Below, in pieces: positions 1-10,615 of a DNA stretch of 64,000 nucleotides. The notes under the pieces were generated by a model. The model did no database searches. It was not told the DNA's origin and saw nothing but the letters and a program-made list of their open reading frames with translations. The first letter of the stretch is position 1. Each line of letters opens with the position of its first letter. Location: assembly GCA_944548615.1 (NCBI GenBank), contig OX155961.1:13474804-13538803 (forward strand), written 5' to 3'. The position numbers were made by a program, and so were the translations under genes. This stretch comes from Micropterix aruncella. Its lineage: Eukaryota; Arthropoda; Insecta; Lepidoptera; Micropterigidae.

Positions 1-1207
1 ACATCCATATCCTTCGCTACATTTTACATTTCTGAAGTATATAGCTCTATATTGCGGACGCAGGTAGAATGTCTAGATTTTATTTTTTTTTATTTATTTA
101 GGTAATAGCATGAACTTATAATTAGATACATAATTCTTGAAAAAACATGTTCTTATGCCGATTATAACTTACGCCGTTCGATATTATTTGAAAAATATTT
201 TACAAACTAGAAACAAAAAATACAATACATCCGTAAATATTTATTAGTTGAGAGAAAACGGATCTATACCATTCGGAAATAAACGACAGTCCTCCCGATG
301 CATTTGTAGATGACCAATGTAACTTTGCCGAAAATGTAACTTTGCCCGGAGAACTCATCGTCCAAGTCCACGCGGCAAGGACTCGTCCCCACCAACCAAA
401 AAATGTCAAATGACCGCAAAAGTTGTAGAGTTAACCGCAAACATATAAATCATACATATACAACATAAATCCAAAATAAGTAAATGGGAATACATATATA
501 AGTTATATTATATTTATACATACATATTACAAATCAATAATTACTGGCAGTTGTCGCTGCTGCTTCACGGGCGGTTCGTACTGCCGATTTGAAGCTAATT
601 TTGTTTCTGCTATAAATGTCAAGCCCTGCGAATTTATCATTATACGTACGTGGTAATCGGTGAAGCATTGAATTGCGCGTGTAGTTAGAATGTCGTCTCC
701 TGTAGATATATAAGTTGTTTCGGGAGCATACCTGAACTTTACCCTTATAAGCGAATTGTACAACTTTTTGTGTCTGTGAGTATACACATGCACGTTCCAG
801 ACTTTAGTTTCAGAGGGGGGGGGGGGGGGAGCATTCATTAAAATAATGCGCGTGGCGGGTTTGTTTCAAAATCTAGTTTGGTGGGTACCAAACTTGATTT
901 TGCCCGTACAATGAAACGAAAATACGCCGGATTTCGTGGGGTTAAATCTCAACTATCCCCCCTTCCTGGATACTTGCCTGACACCTAGGTATGTAAGTTG
1001 TGGATTCTCCCTTATTATCATTTTTTTACTACTTTATTTTTTACTCAAATACTTTCGGGGAGGAAGGGTAGGCGTCTCCCTCCCCCCCCCCCCCACCCTC
1101 CGGGATACGTTGTTGAGTGTACACACATATTTATATCGATATCTTGCGGCTAATGTTACATTGGTGAAGTATAGCGTTGCATTGCTAACGCAGGTAGAAT
1201 TTCTAGA
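1..1207. other. AT-rich sequence with dispersed repeat fragments
   Basis: No credible gene. About 1-90 and 1110-1207 are related: both end in a shared stretch around GACGCAGGTAGAAT or AACGCAGGTAGAAT. About 700-790 resembles 2055-2110 plus 2872-2910 (shared GGGAGCATACCTGAAC). Homopolymer runs of G (815-829) and C (1082-1094) interrupt it. A proline-rich open frame read through the G run on the minus strand is an artefact of that run. Confidence 0.5.
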
Positions 1208-1339
1208 TATAGGGTTTTTATATATGAGCGGGTTGATGTTGACAGTCTGTGGCGGACATGTTGTTTTGGCGACGTCTCTCAAATCGTTTGTTTATTCACC
1301 ATGGCGTTAGACCGCCAAATTACCATAGCAAGTTACACG

Positions 1340-1612
1340 GCCCGGTGGCACAGTGGCTAGGTAGCCTGATTTGTAAGTCCCGGAGTCGATTCGCGGCTGG
1401 GTTACCATTTTCCGTTAGGTTAAAATTAACGGAATTGAATTTCAATTCTGTCGATCGAATGCAATAATAAGATACACACTTACACACATGTTACACGCAC
1501 ACATACATATTAAAACACTTCATAGTAGGGTTGGTTGGAAGAGATTGTCGTATGGCAATAAACCCGCCCATTGTGAAATTTCACAATAAAGAGTATAAAC
1601 AAACAAACAAAC
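1340..1612 (+). mobile_element. tRNA-derived SINE with 10-bp target-site duplication
   Basis: The 5' part has an A-box-like TGGCACAGTGG and, further on, a decayed B box (GGAGTCGATTCG). The 3' part has a conserved CCCGCCCATTGTGAAATT stretch and ends in an (AAAC)n tail. AAGTTACACG occurs immediately before (1330-1339) and immediately after (1613-1622), a clear target-site duplication. A related copy lies on the minus strand at 56590-56825, and a tail fragment at about 40525-40560. It is a Pol III-type retroposon, not a functional tRNA gene. Confidence 0.8.
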
Positions 1613-1668
1613 AAGTTACACGATTAGGCAGCACGTTAAAACTCTATTATCGAATTTAGTGTTCGTTA

Positions 1669-1945
1669 GTGCATGGTTATCTCTCGCGGGGTGACGTGAA
1701 TCGACCACTAAGATCGTGCGATTTGACACGGATAGACTTTTTTATTGAGGGGCTTACTGAAGTTGCATGTCTATGCCAATATGCCGCAATCAACCGATGC
1801 CCTCAAAGTCAACATAACTTATGTCATCGATCAAATTCAGCCGAATCTATTAGGCAGAGCCATTGAAAATTTGACTTTTTGGATCGGTGCTACTGTGCGA
1901 AGCCGCGGCGACATTTCAACGATGTCATATTCCATACATACCTAA
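1669..1945 (+). pseudogene. transposase C-terminal remnant (mariner-like DDE family)
   Basis: Two overlapping frames share the signal. The first (from 1669) carries RSCDLTRIDFFIEG, which resembles the catalytic CDLTPLDFFLWG block of mariner-like transposases in arthropods. The second (from 1745) continues with ALKVNITYVIDQIQPNL and ENLTFWIGATVRSRG, the usual distal end of such proteins. A frameshift separates the halves, and the N-terminal DNA-binding part and first catalytic residues are absent. It lies between the TIRs of the element at 1210-2055. Family assignment rests on remembered motif patterns only; the protein is dead. Confidence 0.6.
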
Positions 1946-2112
1946 TGGCATACATGGGCCTTTCAAATAAAAAAGAATAATCGTTAATACCTCACACACA
2001 GCTTGTTTTATTGCATAGACTGTCAACATCGACCCGCCCTTATTAAAAAACCCTATATACAGGTATATACGTTCTTTCGGGAGCATACCTGAACTTCACC
2101 CTTATTAGCGAA

Positions 2113-2863
2113 CTAGCTGACCCGTGCCCACTTCGTTGGGCGGTAAAACTTTTTAGTTGTGATGAAATTATGAGTGTGGTTTGGTTAGTACTGAGTGCTA
2201 TGATTTATTTCCTGACTGCCAAAACAAGGGTTATATTTTTACTGCATATGTATGTATGTATTTGCATGCCAATTTGACTATATTACCGTTATTTGTGAGT
2301 GTCTTCTTGTGAGTGTCTTATTTGTGAGTGTCTTTTCTCTTTAACCATTTATGCATTAAAAGGGAAATTATATGCAGCAAACGGGAAAAGTCTTTTGTTT
2401 TAAACACTTGAGACGATAAATTTACTTATTTTGATATGAATTCATAATTGTTGAAAATATGACCAATAAACATGACCTAAGGATTTAAATATTTTTTTTA
2501 ATATAAAATACTACTTTTTGTGACTTAAATATAAAAGTTAGACATATGCTGTCGCTGACTTTTTTGTAGGCATTATCAAGCTCTACATCTTTTCTCTAGA
2601 ACTTAATCATATATCTCTCATCGTTAAAGCAGCGTTAGTTAGAAACGTTTTCGTTCGACCGTTTTTTCTCCGACTTACTTTGCAAATCCGACTACCACGA
2701 AATAGTCTTTTCATTTTTCGGATTAATATATGTATATATCCTATGATACTCACAAATAACGTGGCTTTCTATTGGTAAAAGAATTTTCAAAATCGGTTCA
2801 GTAGATCCAGAGATTACTTCCAGCAACCTCACAAACTTTACCTCTTTATAATATTATTATAGA
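2113..2863 (-). mobile_element. non-autonomous Helitron, 751 bp (copy 1 of 3)
   Basis: In the reverse orientation the element begins with TCTATAATAATATTATAAAG and ends with a GC-rich hairpin region followed by CTAG, the standard Helitron ends. It is flanked by A (2112) and T (2864), the AT target. No open frame of note. Copies at 38762-39516 and 47581-48306 match throughout and lie in the same orientation. The flanks resemble the uninterrupted repeat at 700-790, giving a near paralogous empty site apart from about 10 extra bases beside the 5' end. Confidence 0.85.
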
Positions 2864-3270
2864 TTATAGATTATTCAACTTTTTGCGCTGGTGAGTGTAC
2901 ACACATACATATATCCATATATTAGTAAAAGCGCCTCCGTTTCAGTGCTAGTCCATAAAATGAGCAGCTGCGCCGGCGACTGAAACAGTTTTGATGTCTC
3001 ATAATTTATGTTGAACTGAACGAGGAAAAGTCGTAAAGTCCTCCAACGAGCTTCGATATGAGTTGAATAATACAATTTGCCTAGGCGTCGGTGGACCGTC
3101 ACCTCTGTGGAACCACTAAACCGATGTTATACTGCTAAATGGTGACCACTTTTAATATCGTGATTTCTGCGTTTTAATGCAGAGTTTATATCCGAGATTA
3201 ATATTACTATTGGTTCTAGACTAATGTGCAATTGCTCACGTTTTTGTGACGCTCGAATTATGTAGATATT
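2864..3270. other. repeat remainder and unassigned sequence
   Basis: 2870-2910 continues the repeat disrupted by the preceding Helitron (compare 755-790). The rest, up to the MITE at 3271, shows no recognisable gene; minus-strand open frames of 75 and 114 codons here have no motif and run across unrelated repeats. Confidence 0.4.
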
Positions 3271-3563
3271 AGGCCTGATTGCGTTTCTTTGTGAACTAAA
3301 ACTAAAATTAGCCCGAGCGAACGAGACAGAGCAATACTTTAGAGCGAAATATGAAACGAACGATCGTCGATAAATACTACCTGCCGAACACTCGTCCGAA
3401 TAAATTCGAGCATATTTCGTGCGGTGTAAGATTTGACCTTGGCGGGCAGTTTTAATGCGAAAAAGTGACAACCGTTCATCTCACACTATGCTCTAGCGTA
3501 TTGCCCTGTCTCGTTCACACGGACTTATTTCCGATTTTAGTTCACGAAGAAACAATCGAGCCC
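3271..3563. mobile_element. MITE with terminal inverted repeats (copy 1)
   Basis: Ends are inverted copies of one another (GGCCTGATTGCGTTTCTT... and ...AAGAAACAATCGAGCCC) over about 45 bp; inner segments such as CGAACGAGACAGAG also recur inverted. ATT flanks both sides (3268-3270, 3564-3566). A 303-bp copy at 40962-41264 is flanked by AGT on both sides, and a truncated copy starts at 62897. A right-end scrap is at about 4040-4080. No coding capacity. It sits directly before LINE-derived coding sequence. Confidence 0.75.
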
Positions 3564-3574
3564 ATTATCTACGA

Positions 3575-4312
3575 ATTATCTATATCCTACGGCATTTATT
3601 CTGGGGATGGTGGTTGGGTACAACTCACTAAGCTTAAGAAGATATTGGCTGTCAATCTGCCACATATATAAACTGCTTAGGGGGTTCGTTGATAATCCGA
3701 CTATCCTTAGAAGAATCGGTCTGTTTGTACCCGTCAATTACCACCGTGCTAGGACTCACGTATTGTTCGCGTTACCGCGAGCTAGAACTAACATCGTTCA
3801 ACCTGCTTCACGGTGCGGACGCTTCGTACCCTAAATGCACTATGTTTGACTGATCCAGAATTGGATATTTGGACGGTGAACTTAGCACAACTGCAAAGTA
3901 CGGTAATGGCATTTCTTTGCAATCAAATAATTAGATAAATATGTATTATGTAGTATTAAAATTGTTAAAAAGTAGTAACTAGTATAATAAGAAAGATTAG
4001 AAAAGCATTAGATATATGTAAGTATAATCGTTTTATATTACGCGCTCTAACGTATTTCTCTGTCTCGTTTGCTATAGTCTAGAATAATAATCTATATATT
4101 AGAATAATAATGATAGTAAGAGTAAGAGTAAGAATAGTAATGGAGTAGAGTAATAATGATATTATTAACAGTAGAAATATAATAATAGTCTATAGTTATA
4201 GTCTAGAATAATAGCCTAGAAAAATAATTAACGATTTGGAATCATCTGTAAGGAATCATCTGTAATTATGTTTTGGGAAATAAATAAATAAATGACTAAA
4301 TATTGAACAAAA
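3575..4312 (+). pseudogene. 5'-truncated LINE, C-terminal reverse transcriptase fragment and 3' tail
   Basis: Translation from about 3585 gives YPTAFILGMVVGYNSLSLRR and, after small frame changes, a sequence ending near 3945 that aligns with the LINE fragment on the minus strand at 20050-20601 (MVGYNSLCLRR, DNPSLL, PNHYLRARSH). This is the region following the reverse transcriptase domain in a jockey/CR1-like LINE. The stretch after it is AT-rich 3' UTR and ends in an (AAAT)n-like tail at about 4278-4300. At least one frameshift near 3790-3830 disables it. Confidence 0.6.
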
Positions 4313-4852
4313 AACCGCCCATATAGAAAAGCGAAATACAGGGCGAGGCAAAAGTCGTAGAATAGTTCGACACGTCTGTATATGTCGGTGTAATTCTTAT
4401 TACGCTAATAATGCAGGAAAAGCTAAAGAAAGAATGAGCCATTATTCCCTGAAAGTGTATTCAATTGCCGGTCCAATATCGCTCATTGACTAAGAACCTA
4501 CCCGTGCACTTCCATCTACATTGGAAAAGAACTTGCGATAAGCGACTCGCCGTTTGTTGAATCACGGAGTTGATTCCACTCTGTTTTTTGACGGAATAAT
4601 TTCTAATCGCGTCGTCTTTTGCCAAGATATTCGTATAAAGCCAATGCGCCGAGTTCACCGATATTAAATTGGGGGAGTATACAAGGGAAAGTACCTACTG
4701 TACAATCGGAAAAGTCAATGGGTAATTTTCCTACCCAGTTGCGTTGTAACATGTGTTGTAACACTTTGCCACATACGAGTATACCAAACGCAAGCTTATT
4801 ACACGAAGAGCATTTTATTCTATATCAGCTAAGCTAAAATGCGTGGCAGAAA
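4313..4852. other. no recognisable gene
   Basis: Mixed composition sequence between a LINE tail and a foldback element. Open frames of 65-72 codons on both strands carry no motif I recognise. Confidence 0.4.
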
Positions 4853-5762
4853 AAATACAGTTCAAATTGTCATAGCTGATTTACACTCGTGTCTCGCGCC
4901 TCGTGTCCGTGTCTCGCCTCGCGCCTCGCGTGATCGACGGAAAATGAGTTTCTGTTTACACTCTCGTGGTGCGTGCGAGCTAGCACCTATTAGGCCAAGA
5001 GCCAGCGACAAAAAAAGTGAAAGAGTTTTGGAAAAGCCGATCACACAATATTTTGACCATAGAATGCCGGGTTACAGTCAACAGGCTAGGTTTCGGGACA
5101 CCTGGCGCGGGCGTACTAGGAAAGGTGTAATTTTAATTATTATCCCAAAGTGTTTTGGAAAAGCTGAAAATTCATCAGTAGACAGTAGATGCAATAAAGA
5201 ACTCGAAACATACGATCAGACTGCTTCATAATCGAACGCGTGGCGTCAACATCTCCATACATGTCACGCATCGGTCTACTGTGCCGTGCAATATAATGAT
5301 ACGGACATGCTGACGCCATGCGTTCGATTACGAATCAATCTGACTATTTGTTTCGAGTGCTTTAGTGCATCCACTGTCTACTGATTCATTTTCAGCTTTT
5401 CCAAAACACTTTAGGGGTACTAATTAAAATTACAATTTTCCTAACACGCCAGCACCAGGTGTCCCGAAATCTGGCCTGTTGACTGTAACCCGGCATTCTA
5501 CGGCCAAAATACTGTCTGATCTGAAAGTATGCAGTTATCCAAAATCCGGCGCGTTTTTGGCGCTGGCTCCCCGACTATTCGTCGCGATGTCCTATGACTC
5601 GTGCCCAAAAAACCGCTCCCGACGCGAACGCCGCGAACTGCGAGACAAGGCGCGAGACGAGACGCTGGTGACCGCCGTTCACGCTCTCGTCTCGCGCTTC
5701 GTCCCGCGCCTCTCCTCGCGCCTCGCGCGAGAGTGTATATCAGCCATAAAATATTGTATTTA
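4853..5762. mobile_element. foldback element with very long inverted arms (copy 1)
   Basis: The left arm (about 4853-5255) reappears inverted in the right arm (about 5295-5762). Paired blocks include CATAGCTGATTTACACTC / GAGTGTATATCAGCCATA at the tips, GAATGCCGGGTTACAGTCAACAGG / its inverse, AAAATTCATCAGTAGACAGT / its inverse, and AATCGAACGCGTGGCGTC / its inverse beside the centre. The tips carry short CTCGCGCC-type subrepeats. The arms are several hundred bp with a short central spacer, so transcripts would form a long hairpin. Open frames in the arms (130 and 94 codons) show no family signature. A relative is at 59412-60140. Confidence 0.75.
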
Positions 5763-6459
5763 ATATTTACACTTTTTTTTAGTAAAATACCTTATTTACT
5801 TCCTTGTATTTAACCCGGCGTGTGTAAGGTTGGGTGTAATACACCCAGACCCTAATAAATCGCTCAATATTTCAAAAGCGAGTTATTGAAATGCGTTGTG
5901 CGTCTGAGTAGCTGTGCGGGGGGAGGTAAGTAAGTGATGAGTATCACACAGAGTCGACCGCGGGTGTCAAAGTTGTCGCCGGGTGAGTCACACCCACCTT
6001 ACTCTCCGTGTTATTAATTTGAACCGCATACTTTGCATTGTGAAAAAAGTGAAATTGAAAAAAAGTGATTTCATTTGTTTTGTTCATTGTTTAATAGATG
6101 AAAAATACTTTTTGTTAGCTTTTTTAAGTATTTTTATAACAAAAAAGAACAATGTACTGTTTTATCTTATAATATGTGCTATTTTTTTTATTTGTTAAAT
6201 ACGTCAATAAATATTATAGAACGATCCTTAAATGTTTTTATTTTATCTATCTATTTTCTTTTAAATATGCGGAATAATTATATAAAAAAGAGAATGATAA
6301 TAGTCTATATTAAAATGTTGAATCAATCATATGGGTTTGTCACATTCACCCTATGCTCCGTGTTACAACTTTTAACCTTATGCACGTCGTGTTGTTTAAA
6401 CTATACAGTTGTTTATATCATTTATGTACAATGTGTTTAGATGAAATAAATATAGGGTA
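5763..6459. other. AT-rich sequence without recognisable genes
   Basis: Begins with a moderately GC-rich stretch (5810-6000, containing ACACCCAGACC and GTGAGTCACACCCACC) and becomes strongly AT-rich. Small open frames encode low-complexity hydrophobic peptides expected from AT-rich DNA. Confidence 0.4.
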
Positions 6460-6858
6460 TTATTACTGCACGGGAATTTTTTTATGTGGGTGAATCAGTA
6501 CAACGTGGTAAGCAACTTTTGATAAAACTTTTTGGAAAAAACCAAAAAAAAAATTTTTTTTGATTTGTTTTTTATTTGAATGTTTGAAGAAGTTGACTGT
6601 TAAGTAAAGGTTTGAGAACTGTTTGAGCGCGCTGCGCCATCTAGGCGTAGGTAATAAATCGTAAATTAATAATATCAGCGATATTTTACCAACCGCTAGA
6701 GATAGCGCATCGTGATCATAGCTTTTCATACTATTTAAAAATAAAAAGAAGAAAACAAATTTTGCAAAAAAAAAAAACAGTTTTTTCCAAATTTTTTTTA
6801 ACGTTGCTTATTTTGTTGTACTGAGTCACCCACAAAAAAAATTCCCGTGCAGTAATAA
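6460..6858. mobile_element. MITE with inverted ends and palindromic centre
   Basis: TTATTACTGCACGGGAA at the left recurs inverted at the right end, followed inward by an inverted GTGGGTGA-TCAGTACAAC block. The centre is also inverted: GCGCCATCTAGGCGTAGGTAA near 6631 faces TTACCAACCGCTAGAGATAGCGC near 6690. A half copy with the same centre begins at about 63620 and is cut by the window end; the left part also resembles 26370-26440. Target duplication is not resolved. Confidence 0.7.
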
Positions 6859-7640
6859 CACTCCGTATAGAAAATATCATAAGCTATTATTAACCTACAT
6901 CAGCATCAACTATTAATAGTAAAAATAACTGCATAGTACCTACCACTTTTATCATATCTCAAAAACTAAAGCGGTAAATTAGTTGATGGATCTAAAAGAA
7001 ACAACAAATGAAAAGATAGAGATAGGTGATCAATGCGGGTGTCAGGTAAACTTTTGGGCCCTGGGCCGTCATTCGTTTGTTTTACGTTGATATTGTCTAA
7101 ACAAGTTTATGGATGAAAAAGATATAGTCAATCAGCAAGACAGAGATATATGCTCAGTGTATGGGTGGGAGGTAATATTTTGCACTTCGCCGTTGTCATT
7201 GCTTGGTTTTACATTGGGATGTTTTCTATTTTAATGCGATTTGGTTTTTACTTCTTGGCTTTTCGTTTGGATTTTAGTTGAAATGTTGATTCAAATATCG
7301 AATTACAGTGAACTATATATATACCTACATAATAAACACTATTTAGCGAGATTAAATAATTAGTTTAAATCATCCAGATTGATGAAACTTTGAATATGTA
7401 TAATTAAAATACATGGAATCATGACTGAACTTTGACATTATTAGTTCTTTACACAAGCACAATTATTTTTTATAATTTCCTAGTTGTTACACTCTGGATA
7501 TTTTTTTCATACAAACATGCCCATTCTCCTTTGTCATCAAGTCTTTGTTTCTGACAGGCAGGTATTTTAAATGAAACCTATGTATACACTCGAAGCCGTT
7601 AAGTAAAATTGTAGGTTTATTTTTCCGGCGGATTTACGAT
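6859..7640. other. unassigned, with a weak diverged tandem duplication
   Basis: 7005-7095 and 7128-7220 resemble each other (AGATAGAGATAGGTGATCAATG versus a diverged form, and GCCGTCATTCGTTTGTTTTAC versus GCCGTTGTCATTGCTTGGTTTTAC). No gene. Confidence 0.35.
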
Positions 7641-8000
7641 AGAAAGTGCTACGATGTTAAGTAACGGTAACACAAGAAGAGGAAGATCTATTAATTCCCA
7701 GCAATTAGCGCAGTGAATAAGTGCACTTACTGCTATAGACGTTTCGAGCGGGCGTTGTCGCCGTTCCTACCGCAGTTAAGGGATATTGCAGACAATTAGC
7801 CAGATCGCAATTTGCGCAAATGATAATGGGATAATAATTGGGGGAATAGTCGATCGACGCAGTGCGGAGAGGAAGCTCTGTAATACTATTCGGTTAGCGT
7901 TGACTAATTGAATCGCTTCATTTGATTGGCTAATGCATCTGTATATTGTGGCCGATACGGATTATATCACTAACAAGAGGAATAGTTATGATATCAGAGT
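7641..8000. other. non-repetitive island with clustered ATTA-core motifs
   Basis: Unlike its surroundings this stretch is balanced in base composition and matches nothing else in the window. It contains GCAATTAGCG (7701-7710), GACAATTAGC (7791-7800), AATAATTGGG and ACTAATTGAATC, cores typical of homeodomain binding sites. Could be a cis-regulatory element or simply unique DNA; motif counts alone are weak in AT-rich sequence. Confidence 0.2.
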
Positions 8001-8692
8001 CATACTTAACAATCCGCAATTGTAATTTTGTTATGTAAATTACAGTATGGTTTTTTGTTCGCTTAAGTTGAGACAAAAAAGTGTTTTCGAAAATTTGCGA
8101 GATTTGCTAGCATATTTCTTGAAAGTTATTGCGAATAGAAAAAAATAATAGTAACGATCTTTTAGGAAATTGTGTCATCTTTCATGTTGAATAGAGTAAC
8201 ATTTTCGCTGCAATGTAACGTTTTTAAGATATTTGCGAAAACTAGAATACGACCATCCACGAGCTGCACTTCCTCGCCTAATATGTTTACCTCTTAACTA
8301 TTTCAAACACAGCCCTGAAGACAAAAAATCTACCAAATCCGTTATCTACAATATCCGCACAGCCTCTTCATTGACTGGGCTATAATAATTACCATTGTTT
8401 TGTATAATGTGTGACTACCAATTCATACGATACGAAATCCTATTTACAAACGCGTAATGATCGTAATTGACGGAAAACCACTTTTGCTTTGACCTGTATG
8501 CCATTTTCGGGGATATTGCAAAAAGTTGACAGCCAATTTTGATTTGATATGACCTATAACAGATGGAAATAACTAAGCTAATACTAGGAAGTAATTCCAT
8601 TAAGATCGGCCCATTGCAGCAGGTTATGGTAGTCATTGCCGTATTAATTAAGAATGGCTGATAAAATTCAAGGAAGTCGAAGCCATGGGGCG
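8001..8692. other. no recognisable feature
   Basis: AT-rich with no repeat partner that I could find in the window. The minus-strand 73-codon frame (8415-8636) has no recognisable motif. Confidence 0.35.
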
Positions 8693-9300
8693 CCTGGTTT
8701 GGACGGCCAAAAAAAAGGTTTTTTTTACCTAAAGTTAAAATTTTATCATGAATGTTTTAAATCAGTTTGATTACCATTTGAAAGATATTTAAAAATAAAC
8801 TATTTTTGAGTTATTGAATTGCAAATGTTTCTACCACTGCAGAAATAACGGTTTCTATCTGCGCCGGTAATAGCGAGCGTAATTTTGCCTGAAACAAAAA
8901 AATAAACTAGGGTCTTAATTGTTACATACGTATTTTGTAAATAAACTATTAAAAAATACTTATATTGACTTTTCAAGGATTAAAAAAAATATATTGTAGA
9001 AAAAAGCATAAAAACATTTTTGTAATGATTTTTTTAGTACATATAGAAGAGAATTTAATAATCTTTAAATGTTTTTTTAAACAACTTGATTCGTTAAGTA
9101 GTTTTTTTTTTATCACCGGCACAAAACTGAAAAATATAGTTTTGAGAAAAACGCGTTTAAAGTTTTCTTTAAAGATAAGTAGTAAGTTTTGTTTACACTT
9201 ACAACAATCTGAGACTATCAGCTATTCCATAGATAAAAGATTCACGAATACATTTTAACTTTAAGTAAAAACAAAAACATTTTTTGCCGTCTAAACCAGG
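8693..9300. mobile_element. MITE, about 608 bp, with terminal inverted repeats
   Basis: CCTGGTTTGGACGGC at the left end is matched inverted by GCCGTCTAAACCAGG at the right end. The inverted similarity extends inward about 48 bp through poly-A/T into ACCTAAAGTTAAAA and TTTTAACTTTAAGT. The interior is very AT-rich; the 97-codon frame inside (8965-9258) is lysine/phenylalanine-rich low complexity and is not credible as a gene. Confidence 0.65.
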
Positions 9301-9767
9301 TATCCCCCTTTAACGGAAGAGGAATAATAAGTAATCTATTGTTAAATCAGCTCTCAAATCTCGAAGGCTCGTAATATAGTCGCGTCGCCGGTAACGACAA
9401 TCGATAAGTCGGCAATCTCCCTTTGAATCGGCGGCTTTCCGGCCGCTTTTTCTTGGATCCATCGTCTCCAGCAGCCAGTGGGAGATTTATTTGTATGCAT
9501 CATCAATATTTAAAGCATTACTCTTGGTCCGCGCGCCTTTTCCCCATTCTCGGATTTGAATAGCAAACGCTGAGGTGGAAAATTCGGATGGCAAATTGCT
9601 CTCGTGAATCGTTAAACAAGGCAGTGATTTATGTATACGGGCGTTCGTGGCAGATTACAAGCTTTCTTGATTAATACGTCAACCCGACGAGAAAATATAA
9701 AATGGGCGGAATCAGAGAAAACGTTACGCTCGGCGGTTAACTGAAATTGAAATACTGCTGAATGAGT
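9301..9767. other. non-repetitive sequence
   Basis: Balanced composition with short GC-rich blocks (CGGCGGCTTTCCGGCCGC near 9430, GGTCCGCGCGCC near 9528). No open frame of length and no repeat relative in the window. Lies 0.5-1 kb upstream of a candidate promoter. Confidence 0.3.
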
Positions 9768-10243
9768 AACTTGATGATTTTAAAGCTAGCGAAATATGCC
9801 CCACGTTGGTCGCCAATTTTCGACGCAAGTTAATATAGAATGTGGGAGACGATAGCCTGAGTTATAAATGAACGTCGTTAGAGCATTGGAATATTCTTAA
9901 AATTGGAGGAATAACAGGTTTAACGTTGTGATGTTTTCAAATGCCAGCGAAATATGCCCCACGTTGGTCGCCATTTTTCGAGGTGAGTTAATATAGAATG
10001 TTTTAGAGGATAGCCTAAGTTATAAATAAACGTCGTTAGAACATTGAAATATTTAAAAAAATGGAGGAAAGACAGGTTTAACGTTGTGATGATTTTCAAT
10101 GCCAGCGAAATATGGCCCACGTTGGTCGCCATTTTTCGAGTCAAGTTAATATAGAATGTGGGAGACGATAGCCTGAGTTATAAATGAACGTCGTTAGAAC
10201 ATCGGAATATTTAAAGAAATGAAGAAATAACAGGTTTAACGTT
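9768..10243. repeat. three tandem copies of a 158-bp unit
   Basis: The marker CCACGTTGGT occurs at 9801, 9959 and 10117, exactly 158 bp apart. Each unit also has GCGAAATATG, a variant of AGTTAATATAGAATGT, GAGTTATAAATGAACGTCGTTAGA (middle unit differs slightly) and ACAGGTTTAACGTTGT. Units are highly similar. No long open frame crosses them. The array ends shortly before GC-rich DNA. Confidence 0.9.
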
Positions 10244-10259
10244 GTTTAGCTCTTCATAG

Positions 10260-10615
10260 AAGAAAAGAAGCATACACTTTTAACCCGCACCGCACGTAAC
10301 ATCCATTTGGGGACATGTATGGCGGCCGCCTACAATGCGTAACGTCCGCTACGGGACATCGCGCTCGCCGCTGCGAAAAATGCAATTTACGATTCGAATC
10401 GTCGTACTTTATGCTTTCTGACGGCTGAAATACATGGCCGAATAATCTTTAATCCGGCGGCCAGCGGCGATAATATCGATCGGCTAATTAAAAAGTCAGC
10501 ATAAACGTCAGACGACAGTCGCCGATCGGCCAGCGCGCGGCGGCCGCGTAGTTCCGCGAAATGTTTGTTTTGTGAAGTGTTTTGTGGATATAAGTGCAGT
10601 GTATACCGGATAAAA
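10260..10615 (+). promoter_or_regulatory. candidate promoter region and non-coding first exon
   Basis: A CpG-rich stretch (GCGCGCGGCGGCCGCG near 10534) stands out from flanking AT-rich DNA and is followed by a purine/GTG-rich 5' UTR-like sequence. It ends in AAAA|GTGAGTAA, a good consensus splice donor with GT at 10616-10617. No convincing ATG-led frame lies in the putative exon. The combination is typical of an insect gene start, but there is no transcript evidence and no TATA box that I can place. Alternative: an unremarkable GC-rich island with a chance donor. Confidence 0.3.

Larger units (their letters stand above)
1210..2055 (+). mobile_element. Tc1/mariner-like element remnant with TIRs, interrupted by a SINE
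   Basis: The left end (TAGGGTTTTT..., 1210-1250) recurs in inverted form at 2020-2055; the arms share a GGGTYGATGTTGACAGTCT core. TA dinucleotides flank both ends (1208-1209, 2056-2057), the target duplication of the Tc1/mariner superfamily. The interior keeps the C-terminal end of a DDE transposase (1669-1945). A SINE with its own target duplication sits inside at 1340-1612, so it arrived later. At about 850 bp including the SINE this is an internally deleted copy. Confidence 0.65.

Noticed and set aside
527..838. 103-codon minus frame starting with a proline run
   Set aside because: The prolines come from a 15-base G homopolymer; the rest lies in repeat DNA with no protein motif.
1340..1420. 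tRNA gene
   Set aside because: A and B boxes are degenerate, no cloverleaf can be formed with confidence, and the tail and target duplication identify a SINE.
4839..5763. 130- and 94-codon frames rich in Arg
   Set aside because: Both lie in the arms of the foldback, driven by CTCGCGCC subrepeats; no motif.
8965..9258. 97-codon + frame
   Set aside because: Inside an AT-rich MITE, low-complexity Lys/Phe/Ile composition.
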